DNA of 64,000 nt from Bacteroidota bacterium. GTDB taxonomy: Bacteria > Bacteroidota > Bacteroidia > B-17B0 > Aurantibacillaceae. How positions within the stretch are numbered: the stretch's first letter is position 1; every line of letters begins with the position of its first letter. The translations under genes and the position numbers were made by a program. This document shows positions 8,928-19,126 of this stretch, one piece after another. The DNA lies in assembly GCA_013288015.1 (NCBI GenBank), contig JABDCR010000004.1, forward strand, positions 1-64,000. Direction: 5' to 3'. The notes under the pieces were generated by a model. That model was not told the origin of the DNA. It worked only from the letters and a program-made list of their open reading frames with translations, and ran no database searches.

Positions 8928-11390
8928 ATGAAAAAAACATTATTAACAACAGCGGCTCTTGCCTTGCTTTCGGCAGGTGTAATGGCGCAAGGAACAAATA
9001 AGAAGGGAAGCGTTTCTAAAAAAAGTACTTTTTCTGCTACTACATTAATTCCAACTAATAACAGCGGCGGGGGCACTAAATATAACCGTTGCGGAACAGC
9101 AAAACCTTCAGAAACATGGGATGCTGAATTTAATCAACAAGTAGAAGCCTATGTACAAGCACATGCTGCCGATATTGCAAATGGTAAAGTTGCTGCAACT
9201 ACTTATACTATACCTATTATTTATCACGTTATTCACGGTGGCCAGGCAGAAGGAACTTACCCTAATATTGCTCAGGCACAAATTAATTCACAAACACAGG
9301 TTCTTAATGCCGATTATGGCGGAACTGGAGCTTATGTTAGCACCTATACGGCTTTAACAAGTGGCGGTCATGGTCCTTTTTACGATTACGCACACGGGAA
9401 TAGCTTACCGGCTCCTGATAATACAACAGCAGGTGTAATTGTACCAAACTGCGGCATTACATTTTGTATGGCTACAAAAGACCCAAATGGAAACGCTTTA
9501 GCAGAGCCCGGTATAGATAGGGTGAATTATACAACTAAAGGTTGGGCTAATCCGAACGGAACTGCATATAACTCTACAACAACTTTTCAAAACTATATTG
9601 ATGGTACTATTAAACCGGGTACTATTTGGGATGTTACCAAATATTTTAACGTTTGGTTAACTGATGAAAATGCAAGTGTTGGTTTATTAGGTTATTCAAC
9701 TTTTCCTGCAAGCAGTACTTTAACAGGTCTTTCTGCACCTTATGGAACAACCACAACAGATGGTTGCTGGTTTTGGACAAAAGTTTGCGGTTCAAAAACT
9801 ATTTATGCTGCTGGTACTTACGATCCAACTTATTGCTATGGTCGTACTATTACGCATGAGTCTGGCCACTATTTAGGCTTACGTCACACTTGGGGTGATG
9901 GTTCATGTGCTACTGATTATTGCAATGATACTCCACCTGAAGGGGCTGCAACTTATTATGGCTCTGGCACAGGTAACACAAGTTGGGTATATCCATATAC
10001 TGCAACTAATAATTGTACGGCAACAGGCGCTTACAACAGCGATTTAGGTGATGGCATTATGTACATGAATTTTATGGATTATTCGGATGATGTTTATATG
10101 TGTATGTTTACAAACGACCAGGCTATCCGTATGCAAACAGCTTTGGCCAATTCTCCAAACAGAAAAGGCCCTGCTGCTAATGCTGCTAACGTGTGTTCGG
10201 GTGTAACAGCAGTAGCTCCAACTGCGGCATTTACATTTCCTACAAAAATATGTATAGGTGAGGCTAATCAATTCACAGATGCTTCAATAAATTCACCGGC
10301 TACTTATACCTGGACATCTAACCCTAGCACAGGTGTGGTTATTACAAGTACAAATACAGCTAGTCCAACTATTAACTTTCCAAGTATTGGTACTTATACA
10401 ATTACAGAAACTGTAGCTAACACAGCAGGTAGTAATTCTATATCTCATACAATAACTGCAACATCATGTGCTTTAACTGCTTGTGATACTTTATCAAACT
10501 TTTTAACCAGCGATACGTTAACTGTATACCATTTAGGTATGCCGGTTGCAGATTCTGGCTATATAAGCGGTACTAATAAGTATGGGGATTTAGCTAAAGC
10601 CTCATATTACGATGCTACCAACTTAGCAAATACGCAAATTAAGAGTGTGATTTGTTTGTTTTATAAAAATGGAACAGCAGGGACACATGGAACAGGTACT
10701 GTAACTGTAAATATATTAGGAGGAACTAGTAGTGGCGGGCCAACAGGTGCCGCTGTAGGTACTGCAACGGCATCCTTAGCTACTATTGTGGCAAGTACTC
10801 CAACCACAGGTGTCAAGTATTGCGGAAACCCTTCTTTAGGCTTCTCTACGGCATTAATAGTTCCTTATACATTTACATTCGCTACCCCAATAACTACACC
10901 TACAGGTGGCTTTTTTGCAAGTTTAAATATTCCGGCAGTAGCTGCGGATACTTTAGTTGTTTTCCAAAATACCGCAGGTTCTCTTCAAACTACAAATACT
11001 GCTTGGGAATTAAATACACCGTCTCCTGGAACTTGGGCTAGCGCTCAGGCAGATTGGGGCTTCACAAACGGCGTTTCGTTTGCTATATTACCAATTGTTT
11101 GTCCTACTGGTACAACAGATATTCAGCATAATGAATTAGGAAGTGCAATTAATTTATTCCCTAACCCTAATAACGGTCAATTTAACTTTGCAGTTAATTT
11201 AACGGAAGCTGCTAACTTAAACTTTACTATTATAAATATGTTAGGTCAGGTTGTTTATACTAAATCAGAAAATAACATAACAAATGCTGTGTTAAGCTGC
11301 GATTTATCGCACTTATCAAAAGGTGTTTACTATGCAAACATTACGGATGGTAAAAACAATAAAACAGTTAAGAAAATTATCATCGAATAA
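8928..11390 (+). CDS. secreted M43-family zinc metalloprotease, tandem paralogue
   Basis: Paralogue of the preceding gene with the same order of parts: signal peptide ending VMAQ, catalytic motif HESGHYLGLRH (H310, E311, H314, H320), Met-turn MNFMDY, PKD-like domain, a divergent beta-rich domain, and an almost identical type A T9SS sorting domain starting INLFPNPNNGQF. Most change is in the propeptide, in an insertion before the catalytic region (about 145-175), and between the PKD and sorting domains. That pattern suggests changed substrate or partner binding with conserved catalysis and export. Confidence 0.9.
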   Translation: MKKTLLTTAALALLSAGVMAQGTNKKGSVSKKSTFSATTLIPTNNSGGGTKYNRCGTAKPSETWDAEFNQQVEAYVQAHAADIANGKVAATTYTIPIIYHVIHGGQAEGTYPNIAQAQINSQTQVLNADYGGTGAYVSTYTALTSGGHGPFYDYAHGNSLPAPDNTTAGVIVPNCGITFCMATKDPNGNALAEPGIDRVNYTTKGWANPNGTAYNSTTTFQNYIDGTIKPGTIWDVTKYFNVWLTDENASVGLLGYSTFPASSTLTGLSAPYGTTTTDGCWFWTKVCGSKTIYAAGTYDPTYCYGRTITHESGHYLGLRHTWGDGSCATDYCNDTPPEGAATYYGSGTGNTSWVYPYTATNNCTATGAYNSDLGDGIMYMNFMDYSDDVYMCMFTNDQAIRMQTALANSPNRKGPAANAANVCSGVTAVAPTAAFTFPTKICIGEANQFTDASINSPATYTWTSNPSTGVVITSTNTASPTINFPSIGTYTITETVANTAGSNSISHTITATSCALTACDTLSNFLTSDTLTVYHLGMPVADSGYISGTNKYGDLAKASYYDATNLANTQIKSVICLFYKNGTAGTHGTGTVTVNILGGTSSGGPTGAAVGTATASLATIVASTPTTGVKYCGNPSLGFSTALIVPYTFTFATPITTPTGGFFASLNIPAVAADTLVVFQNTAGSLQTTNTAWELNTPSPGTWASAQADWGFTNGVSFAILPIVCPTGTTDIQHNELGSAINLFPNPNNGQFNFAVNLTEAANLNFTIINMLGQVVYTKSENNITNAVLSCDLSHLSKGVYYANITDGKNNKTVKKIIIE

Positions 11391-11408
11391 TTTAACTAAC
11401 TAAAATTG

Positions 11409-11442
11409 AAAGCCGCTTCAAGCAATTGGAGCGGCTTTTTTA
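11409..11442 (+). terminator. rho-independent terminator of the second M43 gene
   Basis: Stem AAAGCCGCTTC (11409-11419) / GGAGCGGCTTT (11428-11438) with the same AAGCAATT loop as the first copy and a T run. One wobble pair has replaced a Watson-Crick pair. Confidence 0.9.
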
Positions 11443-11543
11443 TTGACTTAATTTAGATAGGTTAACAAATTAATTTCGATTAAATAACACATTGTAAACA
11501 AAAACCTATTAAATTTATATGCTTCTTTAAAATAGCAGATATC

Positions 11544-12863
11544 ATGGATAAGTTAAAAGAAAAGTTTCAAAGTAAGGCTGCTCCGCTTGCAGCAGAGATA
11601 AAAGAGATTATTAAAACCAATGGCGATTTAGTGCTTGGTGAATTTACCGTAGCTCAGGTGTATCAAGGCATGAAGGGCATGAAAGGCATGGTTACCGAAA
11701 CTTCAAAATTAGATCCGGAAGAAGGCATTCGCTTTCGTGGATATTCGATACCAGAATTACGCAAACAATTACCAAAAGCACCGGGTGGTACTGAGCCATT
11801 ACCGGAAGGCATTTTCCATTTAATGTTAGTAGGCGAATTGCCAACTAACGATGATGTTACTTTTATTACCAACGAGTGGCAAAAGCGCAGCGTGGTTCCT
11901 AAGCACGTTTTTGATGTAATTGATGCTCTACCTGTTGATTCGCACCCAATGACTCAATATTGTTCAGCTATTTTGGCTTTGCAAACAGAGTCTGTATTTG
12001 CTAAAGCTTATGCAAAAGGTATCAACAAAAAAGATTATTGGGATTATGTGTACGAAGATGCCATGAATTTAATTGCTCGCCTTCCTCGTATTGCAGCCTA
12101 TATCTATCGTCGTAAATATAAAAACAATGTACATATTGAGCCTGATCATAAATTAGATTGGGCAGCAAACTTAGCACACATGATGGGCTTTGAAGATTTA
12201 GATGTAAGACGTTTATTTCGTTTATATATGACTATCCATGCTGATCATGAAGGCGGAAACGTATCAGCACATGCTACACACTTAGTAGGTAGTGCTTTAA
12301 GTGACCCTTATCTTTCTTTCTGTTCGGGTATGACAGGTTTAGCAGGCCCTTTACACGGTTTAGCTAATCAGGAGGTTTTAAACTGGATTATGGAGTTGAA
12401 AGAAAATTTAGGTGGCGGTTTGCCAACTAAAGAACAAATTGCTGATTATATTAAGAAAACTTTAGCTGAAGGAAAAGTTGTACCGGGTTACGGACATGCC
12501 GTATTACGTAAAACAGATCCTCGCTTCACAGCACAGCAAGATTTTTATAAAAACTACATTAAACACGATGATATTTGTGAGATTGTACAAATGATTTACG
12601 AAGTAGCTCCTCCGATATTAGAATCTACCGGAAAAATTAAAAACCCTTGGCCTAACGTAGATGCACACTCAGGTGCATTGTTAGCGCACTACGGCATACA
12701 TGAGTATGATTTTTATACTGTGTTGTTTGGTGTATCTCGCGCATTAGGTGTAATGGCAAGTTTAGTTTGGGACAGAGCTTTAGGTCATCCAATTGAAAGA
12801 CCAGACTCATTAACAACTGAAAATATTAAAGCAAAAATTGCCTCAGTTAAAGCAAAGGCATAA
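11544..12863 (+). CDS. gltA: citrate (Si)-synthase, eukaryote-like type
   Basis: Condenses oxaloacetate with acetyl-CoA, the entry step of the TCA cycle. The catalytic triad is visible: H271 in LHGLANQEV, H318 in GYGHAVLR and D373 in NVDAHSG, at almost the same numbers as in mitochondrial citrate synthase (274, 320, 375). The N-terminal helical region and 439 aa length also match the mitochondrial type and not the shorter hexameric bacterial type. It is a single gene with its own terminator. Aconitase lies further along and sdhCAB upstream, but not in one operon. Confidence 0.95.
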   Translation: MDKLKEKFQSKAAPLAAEIKEIIKTNGDLVLGEFTVAQVYQGMKGMKGMVTETSKLDPEEGIRFRGYSIPELRKQLPKAPGGTEPLPEGIFHLMLVGELPTNDDVTFITNEWQKRSVVPKHVFDVIDALPVDSHPMTQYCSAILALQTESVFAKAYAKGINKKDYWDYVYEDAMNLIARLPRIAAYIYRRKYKNNVHIEPDHKLDWAANLAHMMGFEDLDVRRLFRLYMTIHADHEGGNVSAHATHLVGSALSDPYLSFCSGMTGLAGPLHGLANQEVLNWIMELKENLGGGLPTKEQIADYIKKTLAEGKVVPGYGHAVLRKTDPRFTAQQDFYKNYIKHDDICEIVQMIYEVAPPILESTGKIKNPWPNVDAHSGALLAHYGIHEYDFYTVLFGVSRALGVMASLVWDRALGHPIERPDSLTTENIKAKIASVKAKA

Positions 12864-12881
12864 ACTTTAAAAATACAATGA

Positions 12882-12908
12882 AAAGCGAGCTTAATGCTCG
12901 CTTTTTTG
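12882..12908 (+). terminator. rho-independent terminator after gltA
   Basis: Perfect 9-bp stem AAAGCGAGC / GCTCGCTTT with loop TTAAT, followed by TTTG. It ends only about 17 bases before the start codon of the sigma factor gene. Confidence 0.9.
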
Positions 12909-12924
12909 TTTGTGATAGTTTTTT

Positions 12925-13479
12925 GTGCAAAATAAACCCAATGAATATAACTTACAACAGCTTGTAGAAACCTACAAACGATTGGTGTTTAACACGGCCA
13001 TTAATTTTTTACAACATCGCGAAGAAGCCGAAGATATAACGCAAGATGTTTTTATTGAAGTATACCAGTCTCTATCGAAATTTAAAGAGCAATCAACTAT
13101 ATCTACCTGGATATATAGGATAACAGTTAATAAATGTCTAGACCACTTGCGTGCTAAAAAAAGACAAAAGCGCTTTGGTTTCTTAACTAGTTTATTTCAT
13201 CCAGAATCGGGAGAAGAGTTGACTGAAATTTCTCATTTTGACCACCCCGGCATTGAAATAGAAAAAAAAGAAAAAGCAAGTTTTTTATTTAAAGCCATTG
13301 AGGGTTTACCCGAAAATCAAAAAACAGCATTTATACTTTGGCATATAGAAGAACTGCCTCAAAAGGAAATTGCGGAGATTATGCAAAGCTCGGTAAAAGC
13401 TATAGAATCACTTTTACAGCGGGCAAAAGCCAATTTAAGGAAGGATCTGGAAAAAATATATCCTGAGAGAAGGAATTAA
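12925..13479 (+). CDS. ECF-type RNA polymerase sigma factor
   Basis: Directs RNA polymerase to alternative promoters. Region 2 is visible at about 12-70, with a DITQDVFIEVYQSL core and TWIYRITVNKCLDHLR; region 4 is at about 125-180 (LPENQKTAFILW, then the helix-turn-helix EIAEIMQSSVKAIESLLQRA). The start is a GTG at 12925: an in-frame stop lies three codons upstream, and the nearest ATG at 12941 is out of frame. The next two genes follow within 30 bp and probably form one operon with it, a common sigma / small membrane protein / CpxP-like arrangement. Confidence 0.9.
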   Translation: MQNKPNEYNLQQLVETYKRLVFNTAINFLQHREEAEDITQDVFIEVYQSLSKFKEQSTISTWIYRITVNKCLDHLRAKKRQKRFGFLTSLFHPESGEELTEISHFDHPGIEIEKKEKASFLFKAIEGLPENQKTAFILWHIEELPQKEIAEIMQSSVKAIESLLQRAKANLRKDLEKIYPERRN

Positions 13480-13507
13480 GGAAATTGAACGTCTAAATAC
13501 AAAACAA

Positions 13508-13801
13508 ATGGAAAAAGAAAACTGGATAAACGAAGTAATGCAAAGCACCAAAGGAATGAAACCTGTGGAGGCTAATCCGTTTTTGTTTGAAAAAATTGCG
13601 CATAAAATTGAGTTAAGTAGGAGGGATGAGGTGCAGGCAAAATCCTTTTCGAAAGGATGGGCGTTGGCTGCAAGCTTGGTTATTACGGTTAATCTTATTT
13701 CGTTTACCTACATGTTAAAGAATAAACCAAGTCATCAAAAAGAAATTGGGTATCAGGCTTTATCTAAAGAAATGGGCTTAGTACAAACCTCTAATTATTA
13801 G
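13508..13801 (+). CDS. small single-pass membrane protein, possible anti-sigma factor
   Basis: 97 aa with a cytoplasmic N-terminal half, one membrane helix at about 48-68 (WALAASLVITVNLISFTYML) and a short outer tail. It has no zinc-binding HxxxCxxC anti-sigma motif. Placement directly between an ECF sigma factor and a periplasmic CpxP-like protein suggests that it holds the sigma factor at the membrane. This is inferred from context only; the sequence itself is not recognisable. Confidence 0.6.
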   Translation: MEKENWINEVMQSTKGMKPVEANPFLFEKIAHKIELSRRDEVQAKSFSKGWALAASLVITVNLISFTYMLKNKPSHQKEIGYQALSKEMGLVQTSNY

Positions 13802-13805
13802 TTGC

Positions 13806-14309
13806 ATGCAAAACAATAACCAATTAAAATTTTGGAAATGGGCAGTGCTGTTACTTGCTGTATTAAATATTTGTCTTTTGATAAGTATTTGGTTGACGCA
13901 AAGCAAACCATCGCCTGATGAAATGCATCGACCACCTCATAGAGAAGGAGCAGCAAATTTTCTATTAGAGCAGTTAAAATTTACTGAGCAACAAAAAGCA
14001 GAATTTGAAAAATTAAAAGAAGCACATCATCATTTTGTAGATTCTTTAAGAGAAATCAGTAAAGAAATACACCATTTATTTTTTGATAATTTAAAAAATG
14101 AAAAACAAGATACTGCTAAGGTAAATGAGTTAGCTCGTGCTATTGCTAATAACCAAACACAAATTGAATTGGTAACCTTTAATCATTTTAAAGAAGTGCG
14201 TAAGCTTTGCAATGACAAGCAAAAAGCAACCTTTGATGAAATTATACAAGAGGTGCTAAGAAGAATGGCAAGACCGGGTGGTCCGCCACCTCCAAAACCA
14301 AAAGATTAA
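13806..14309 (+). CDS. CpxP/Spy or metal-resistance-like membrane-anchored periplasmic protein
   Basis: 167 aa with an N-terminal membrane anchor (about 10-30) followed by a helical periplasmic domain. The segment LKFTEQQKAEFEKLKEAHHHF matches the helix-start pattern of the LTxxQ / heavy-metal-resistance families, and there are several histidines (HHH near 68, HH near 83). The C-terminus is proline-rich (PGGPPPPKPKD). It starts 4 bp after the previous stop. A role as a periplasmic stress or metal sensor for the sigma factor is likely but inferred. Its stop codon overlaps that of the convergent amidase gene. Confidence 0.65.
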   Translation: MQNNNQLKFWKWAVLLLAVLNICLLISIWLTQSKPSPDEMHRPPHREGAANFLLEQLKFTEQQKAEFEKLKEAHHHFVDSLREISKEIHHLFFDNLKNEKQDTAKVNELARAIANNQTQIELVTFNHFKEVRKLCNDKQKATFDEIIQEVLRRMARPGGPPPPKPKD

Positions 14310-17300
14310 TTTCCTTCTTTAATTAGCTTGATAGTTTTTTGTTGTCCGTCTATGGTAACATGAAGCAAATACAAACCTTGACTTAAAGATGTGAGGTCTA
14401 ACTTCTCGGTATAACTGCCAATTGAGTTAACAGTTTCATCTTGTAAAACAGTTTGCCCTATTAAATCGGTTATTTGCCATTTAATAGTTGCATCTTGTTG
14501 TAAAGTGTAATCTATACTAACAGAATTTTGTGCGGGGTTAGGATAAACCTTAAACGCTAAATTTTCAATTTTAAATTGATTAATGCCCGTAGTTGTTGTA
14601 TCAACTTTTTGTCCGTTAGAAGAGATTTTGGTGCAAATTAATCCTGCTCCATCTTGCGCACGTACACTAAAATAATACCATTGCCCTTGTGTTAAGTTTA
14701 GTCCAGTTGTAGTAACGTTTAAAGAATCCATGTTGGCCGTCCAGGCAACCGTATTGCTATCTCCGGGTGTTGTGCCAATGCAATACCAGTACTGAGCAAT
14801 TCCCGAATTAACATCGGTAGAGGCGCTCCAATTAGCTGATAAAGTTGTTTTTGATGAGGTAATATTTATGTCGGTACCAAGCCCATCTCGTAAAGAATCA
14901 ATGGCTAGTGGTGGAGTCCAATCAACATTTATATCATCAGAATTAATGGCAGAAAGATTAGTGGCACTATCACTACAAATAGATTTTATTTTTGCTGCCG
15001 GAGTTGATGGATTTGTATTTTGATAACGAATATCATTTGCATTGCCCGAACCAACTGTAATGTTTGCTGTTGTTAAACGAGAGCGATACACATCTAATTG
15101 GTCTACCGTAAGTGTAGCATTACCGCTTCTAAACGAAATGTAACCGCCATTAGTTAAGGGGCTACTATCTGTCCAGCTACCGATTAAATTATTATTTTGA
15201 TATACGCGTATCAAGCCACTAATTCTGTCATAAATAACTTTATAATCGTATGATTGATTTGGGTTAATGGTTACCGTTGATTGATAAACAGGAGAGCCAT
15301 AAACGTTATTAGTTACTTTGTAAATTTGCATTTCAGAATTATCTACTCTAAACCAAACAAAATAACTGTTGTTTCTGTTGGATGAATCGGGCTGGTCGCA
15401 AAAGAAATGAAAACCCGCTCTTCTGCCTACACCACCTGCACCACCACCAATAGTAGCCACAAAATTATACAAGTATCTGTTTGAAAGATTTTGTGTTAAT
15501 GCAGCATAAATATTGGTGTTACCATTTGCGGTATCGCTTTGATAAAGGGCTTGGTTATTTACACTCCAGGTGCCTGTTTTCTGAGTCCATGCAGGACTGA
15601 TAGCTACATCAAAATTATCTTTAAAGAAACCATGTGTTGCGTTGGCTGCCCAGGTTGTTCCGTCAAAATCAATTACCTCGTAGTAACTTTTTTCTAAACC
15701 ACTACCACCAACATTATCAGCATCGGTAAAGTTTGCAGTAAAATTATGTGTTTGCCAAATTCCGTTTATAACAGATTGTGTAGTTGGAGGGGTGTGGTCG
15801 CCGGTTCCTGTTGTAGCATTACTAGTATAATTAGCAACCCATCCGGTAGCAGTGGTAGCACAATCACTTCTAAAATCTAACAATAAAGAACCGCCGCTTG
15901 ATGTAATAGTTCCGGGTAATGTGTTACCTGTAAAGCGCCCAATAAGCGGTGCGTTTACGGTAGCACCGTCATAAATGTATAAATAGTCCCAATTAAGTTC
16001 TAAATCGAAACTGGTAAAGGTTAATGTAATATTGTTTGCTCCGGCAGGTTGAATAAGCGTTAAAGTTCTTTCATCATTTTGATAGTTGCCCGTTGGTCCA
16101 CCCGAATCGTAAATTGTTCCGCTTGCGGTTGTTACAGAATTAGTTGTGGGTGCATTGTTTACTAAATTATAATAGGTGTACCAATCCCAGTTAGGACCCG
16201 GGTCTGTATGAGTTTGATTAGGATACATTTGATGCCCTTTAATTTTTATACAAGTACCCTGCTGACAAGAACTGGTTGAACCACTACAAGAAGGGCCGTT
16301 GTATGTGCGTAATGGATTAATGCCATAACCGCTGTTACAAATATCTCTAACTAATCCGGCAGATTGCGTGTACATAGCCAAAGTGTACCAACCTGTTTGT
16401 GCTACATAACCCTCGTGCTCTATGCCGATGGTGTAACCATTTTCAGAACCAACATGCCAAGCCTTATTTGCTTCTAAAACCATTTGTGTTATTTGCCCAT
16501 CAGATGAACGAACAACATAATGTGCAGAAACAACTGATGAACAGTTTTGAAACCATGCTATGCAGTTAGCGTAAGTTCCCTCTATATCATGTATAACAAC
16601 GGCGGAAATAGCTGTGCCGCTACGACCAACATTATAATTACAAGTTGCAGCAGGATTCCATAAAGCAGGTCCATAATCTGCCGACTGAACAGAATTAGGA
16701 TTGTTTGTTTTGTAATTACTGCCTTGCGAATTATTGATGTGTTGCTCATCTTTATTTATAATTATTTTTTCTGAAGAAAGGATTTTTAAATTTTCTGCCC
16801 CGAAAACTTCTTCCATATCAATGGGATGTTGCGGGAAACTAAATATTGATTGATACTCGACTTTATTTAAAAAAGAATAAACACCATATAAATGAGAATT
16901 GAGTGCGAAATTATTTACCACATTATTATCTATAGGTAACTCGCTTAATTGTGTTAGCACCCAAGTATGTTTAGCAAACGATTTTTTATCGGTAATAGAA
17001 ATTGCCTGACTTAATAAATTGGCATAAGCTTTTGCGTAGGCTTTAATATTTTTTTCGGGTGAGTTAACTATGTCATCAATAGAATAACCTGATAGTTGTG
17101 ATACGGTAAGTAAGTTGTTACGAAAATAATTTTTGCCATCGGCAATTAAACCCATAACACCATATGCTTGTGGTAAACCCATGCAACTACCATCACCAAT
17201 GGGAACAATATGGTTGAATCTGCTTTGTGTATAAGCAACGGCTTCTAAAACTCCTTTTGGAATAGAAGGATTTTCGATATAGGCCTGATTAAAAAAAGAT

Positions 17301-17383
17301 TGATATGGGTTTTTTAGAACTTGCGATGATAAAGTGCTTGCAAATAAAACTCCTGCTAAAACCAGCGTGTAAACTTTTTTCAT
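14306..17383 (-). CDS. large secreted N-acetylmuramoyl-L-alanine amidase with CUB, LamG-like and T9SS domains
   Basis: 1025 aa secreted peptidoglycan hydrolase. Order: signal peptide (1-20); lysozyme/lytic-transglycosylase-like helical domain (about 25-125) in which the usual catalytic glutamate position is Q53 (AYTQSRF); type 2 amidase domain (about 245-400) with zinc-ligand candidates in VVIHDIEG and KGHQMYPNQTHTDPG; CUB domain (about 420-520); laminin-G-like region (about 590-770); Fn3-like region (about 830-935); and a type A T9SS sorting domain from VYPNPAQNSV. It probably cleaves peptidoglycan of other cells or remodels the cell's own wall. The stop overlaps the convergent gene by a shared TTAA. 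Confidence 0.88.
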   Translation of the reverse strand: MKKVYTLVLAGVLFASTLSSQVLKNPYQSFFNQAYIENPSIPKGVLEAVAYTQSRFNHIVPIGDGSCMGLPQAYGVMGLIADGKNYFRNNLLTVSQLSGYSIDDIVNSPEKNIKAYAKAYANLLSQAISITDKKSFAKHTWVLTQLSELPIDNNVVNNFALNSHLYGVYSFLNKVEYQSIFSFPQHPIDMEEVFGAENLKILSSEKIIINKDEQHINNSQGSNYKTNNPNSVQSADYGPALWNPAATCNYNVGRSGTAISAVVIHDIEGTYANCIAWFQNCSSVVSAHYVVRSSDGQITQMVLEANKAWHVGSENGYTIGIEHEGYVAQTGWYTLAMYTQSAGLVRDICNSGYGINPLRTYNGPSCSGSTSSCQQGTCIKIKGHQMYPNQTHTDPGPNWDWYTYYNLVNNAPTTNSVTTASGTIYDSGGPTGNYQNDERTLTLIQPAGANNITLTFTSFDLELNWDYLYIYDGATVNAPLIGRFTGNTLPGTITSSGGSLLLDFRSDCATTATGWVANYTSNATTGTGDHTPPTTQSVINGIWQTHNFTANFTDADNVGGSGLEKSYYEVIDFDGTTWAANATHGFFKDNFDVAISPAWTQKTGTWSVNNQALYQSDTANGNTNIYAALTQNLSNRYLYNFVATIGGGAGGVGRRAGFHFFCDQPDSSNRNNSYFVWFRVDNSEMQIYKVTNNVYGSPVYQSTVTINPNQSYDYKVIYDRISGLIRVYQNNNLIGSWTDSSPLTNGGYISFRSGNATLTVDQLDVYRSRLTTANITVGSGNANDIRYQNTNPSTPAAKIKSICSDSATNLSAINSDDINVDWTPPLAIDSLRDGLGTDINITSSKTTLSANWSASTDVNSGIAQYWYCIGTTPGDSNTVAWTANMDSLNVTTTGLNLTQGQWYYFSVRAQDGAGLICTKISSNGQKVDTTTTGINQFKIENLAFKVYPNPAQNSVSIDYTLQQDATIKWQITDLIGQTVLQDETVNSIGSYTEKLDLTSLSQGLYLLHVTIDGQQKTIKLIKEGN

Positions 17384-17445
17384 GAAAAAATAATTTAGAG
17401 TAAAAATAACGCAAAAAACCCGAAGAAACCAAAGAAAAATGCCCT

Positions 17446-18990
17446 TTATAAAGGAATGTTACCGTGTTTCTTTTTAGGTAATTTATCAGCTTTGTTTTCC
17501 AGCATTTTAAACGCTTTAATTAACTTTTCGCGTGTTTGCTCAGGTTTAATTACTTCATCAACAAAACCACGCTCTGCAGCACGGTAAGGGTTTGCAAACA
17601 TAGCTTGGTACTCAGCTTCTTTTTCTTTCCATTTACCATCTTTATCGCCAGCTGTGGCAATTTCGTTTTTAAAGATAATTTCGGCAGCACCTTTGGCACC
17701 CATCACAGCAATTTCTGACGAAGGCCATGCGTAATTCATATCGGCACCAATGTGCTTGCTGTTCATTACATCATAAGCTCCACCATATGCTTTGCGTGTA
17801 ATTACGGTAATGCGCGGTACAGTAGCCTCACTAAATGCGTATAAAAGTTTAGCACCATTAGTTATAATGGCGTTCCACTCTTGGTCGGTGCCCGGTAAAA
17901 AGCCCGGTACATCTTCAAATACTAATAATGGTATGTTAAAGCTATCGCAAAAACGCACAAAGCGTGCAGCTTTAGTACTTGCATTTATATCTAACACACC
18001 CGCCAACACAGCAGGCTGGTTAGCCACAATGCCAATGCTTCTGCCAGCCAAGCGTGCAAAACCTACAACAATGTTTTCTGCAAAATGTTTATGCACTTCT
18101 AAAAAACTATCGGTATCGGTAACGCCGCTAATAACTTCGCGTATATCGTAAGGCTGGTTAGCGTTTTGCGGAATAATAGTATTTAATTCTTTTCTTAATT
18201 CACTTCCATTATTTTCATAAGGAACAAAAGGTGCATCTTCTTCACAGTTTTGTGGAACGTAGCTTAACAGTTGTTTTAAATGATTGATACATTCAATTTC
18301 ATTAGCGCAGGCAAAATGCGTAACACCGCTTTTTGTAGCGTGGGTCATAGCACCGCCTAATTCTTCGGAAGTAACTTCTTCGTGCGTAACCGTTTTTACC
18401 ACGTTAGGGCCGGTAACAAACATGTACGAGGTGTTTTCTACCATTAAAATAAAATCGGTAATGGCAGGCGAATAAACCGCACCACCTGCACAAGGACCCA
18501 TAATAGCTGATAATTGAGGAATAACTCCACTGGCTCTTACATTACGATAAAATATATCGGCATAACCACCTAAAGAAACCACACCTTCTTGTATACGTGC
18601 TCCACCGCTATCATTTAAGCCAATAACGGGTGCGCCATTTTTCATGGCTAAATCCATTATTTTGCAAATTTTTTCGGCATGTGTTTCAGATAGTGAGCCA
18701 CCAAACACCGTAAAATCCTGCGAAAAAACATATACTAGTCTCCCATTAATGGTGCCATAGCCAGTAACAACGCCATCACCCAAATATTTTTCTTTTTCTA
18801 AACCAAAATCGTTGCTACGGTGTGTAACTAACATGCCAATTTCTTCAAAGCTGGCATCATCTAATAAAAAATGTATGCGCTCGCGTGCGGTTAGCTTGCC
18901 TTTTTTGTGTTGAGCTTCAATTCTTTTCTCTCCTCCACCTAACTTAGCTTCAACTATTTTTTGTTCTAATATTTTTATTTTACTTTCCAT
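17446..18990 (-). CDS. pccB: acyl-CoA (propionyl-CoA) carboxylase, carboxyltransferase beta subunit
   Basis: Transfers the carboxyl group from carboxybiotin to an acyl-CoA, most likely propionyl-CoA giving methylmalonyl-CoA. The 514 aa protein has the two crotonase-like halves of the family: an acyl-CoA-binding half with [19 protein letters not shown] and [12 protein letters not shown], and a carboxybiotin half with [12 protein letters not shown] and [11 protein letters not shown]. The C-terminus is a normal KKKHGNIPL. The biotin carboxylase subunit is not in the window; a matching biotin carrier protein is encoded 1.7 kb away on the other strand. Methylcrotonyl-CoA specificity cannot be ruled out. 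Confidence 0.85.
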   Translation of the reverse strand: MESKIKILEQKIVEAKLGGGEKRIEAQHKKGKLTARERIHFLLDDASFEEIGMLVTHRSNDFGLEKEKYLGDGVVTGYGTINGRLVYVFSQDFTVFGGSLSETHAEKICKIMDLAMKNGAPVIGLNDSGGARIQEGVVSLGGYADIFYRNVRASGVIPQLSAIMGPCAGGAVYSPAITDFILMVENTSYMFVTGPNVVKTVTHEEVTSEELGGAMTHATKSGVTHFACANEIECINHLKQLLSYVPQNCEEDAPFVPYENNGSELRKELNTIIPQNANQPYDIREVISGVTDTDSFLEVHKHFAENIVVGFARLAGRSIGIVANQPAVLAGVLDINASTKAARFVRFCDSFNIPLLVFEDVPGFLPGTDQEWNAIITNGAKLLYAFSEATVPRITVITRKAYGGAYDVMNSKHIGADMNYAWPSSEIAVMGAKGAAEIIFKNEIATAGDKDGKWKEKEAEYQAMFANPYRAAERGFVDEVIKPEQTREKLIKAFKMLENKADKLPKKKHGNIPL

Positions 18991-19126
18991 AGCAATGTTA
19001 TTATTTCTTAAAATTTAAGAATGAACGATTTTGGGCAAATATACTGTATTTTAAATATTGGTTTTTGCTTGTTTTTAAGTAAAAAAATATTTTACATTTA
19101 CTCTAAATTTTAAAACCCTATAAAAA

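Noticed and set aside
6307..11390. The two M43 genes as an assembly duplicate
   Set aside because: The copies differ throughout, with a divergent middle domain and distinct propeptides, so they are true paralogues.
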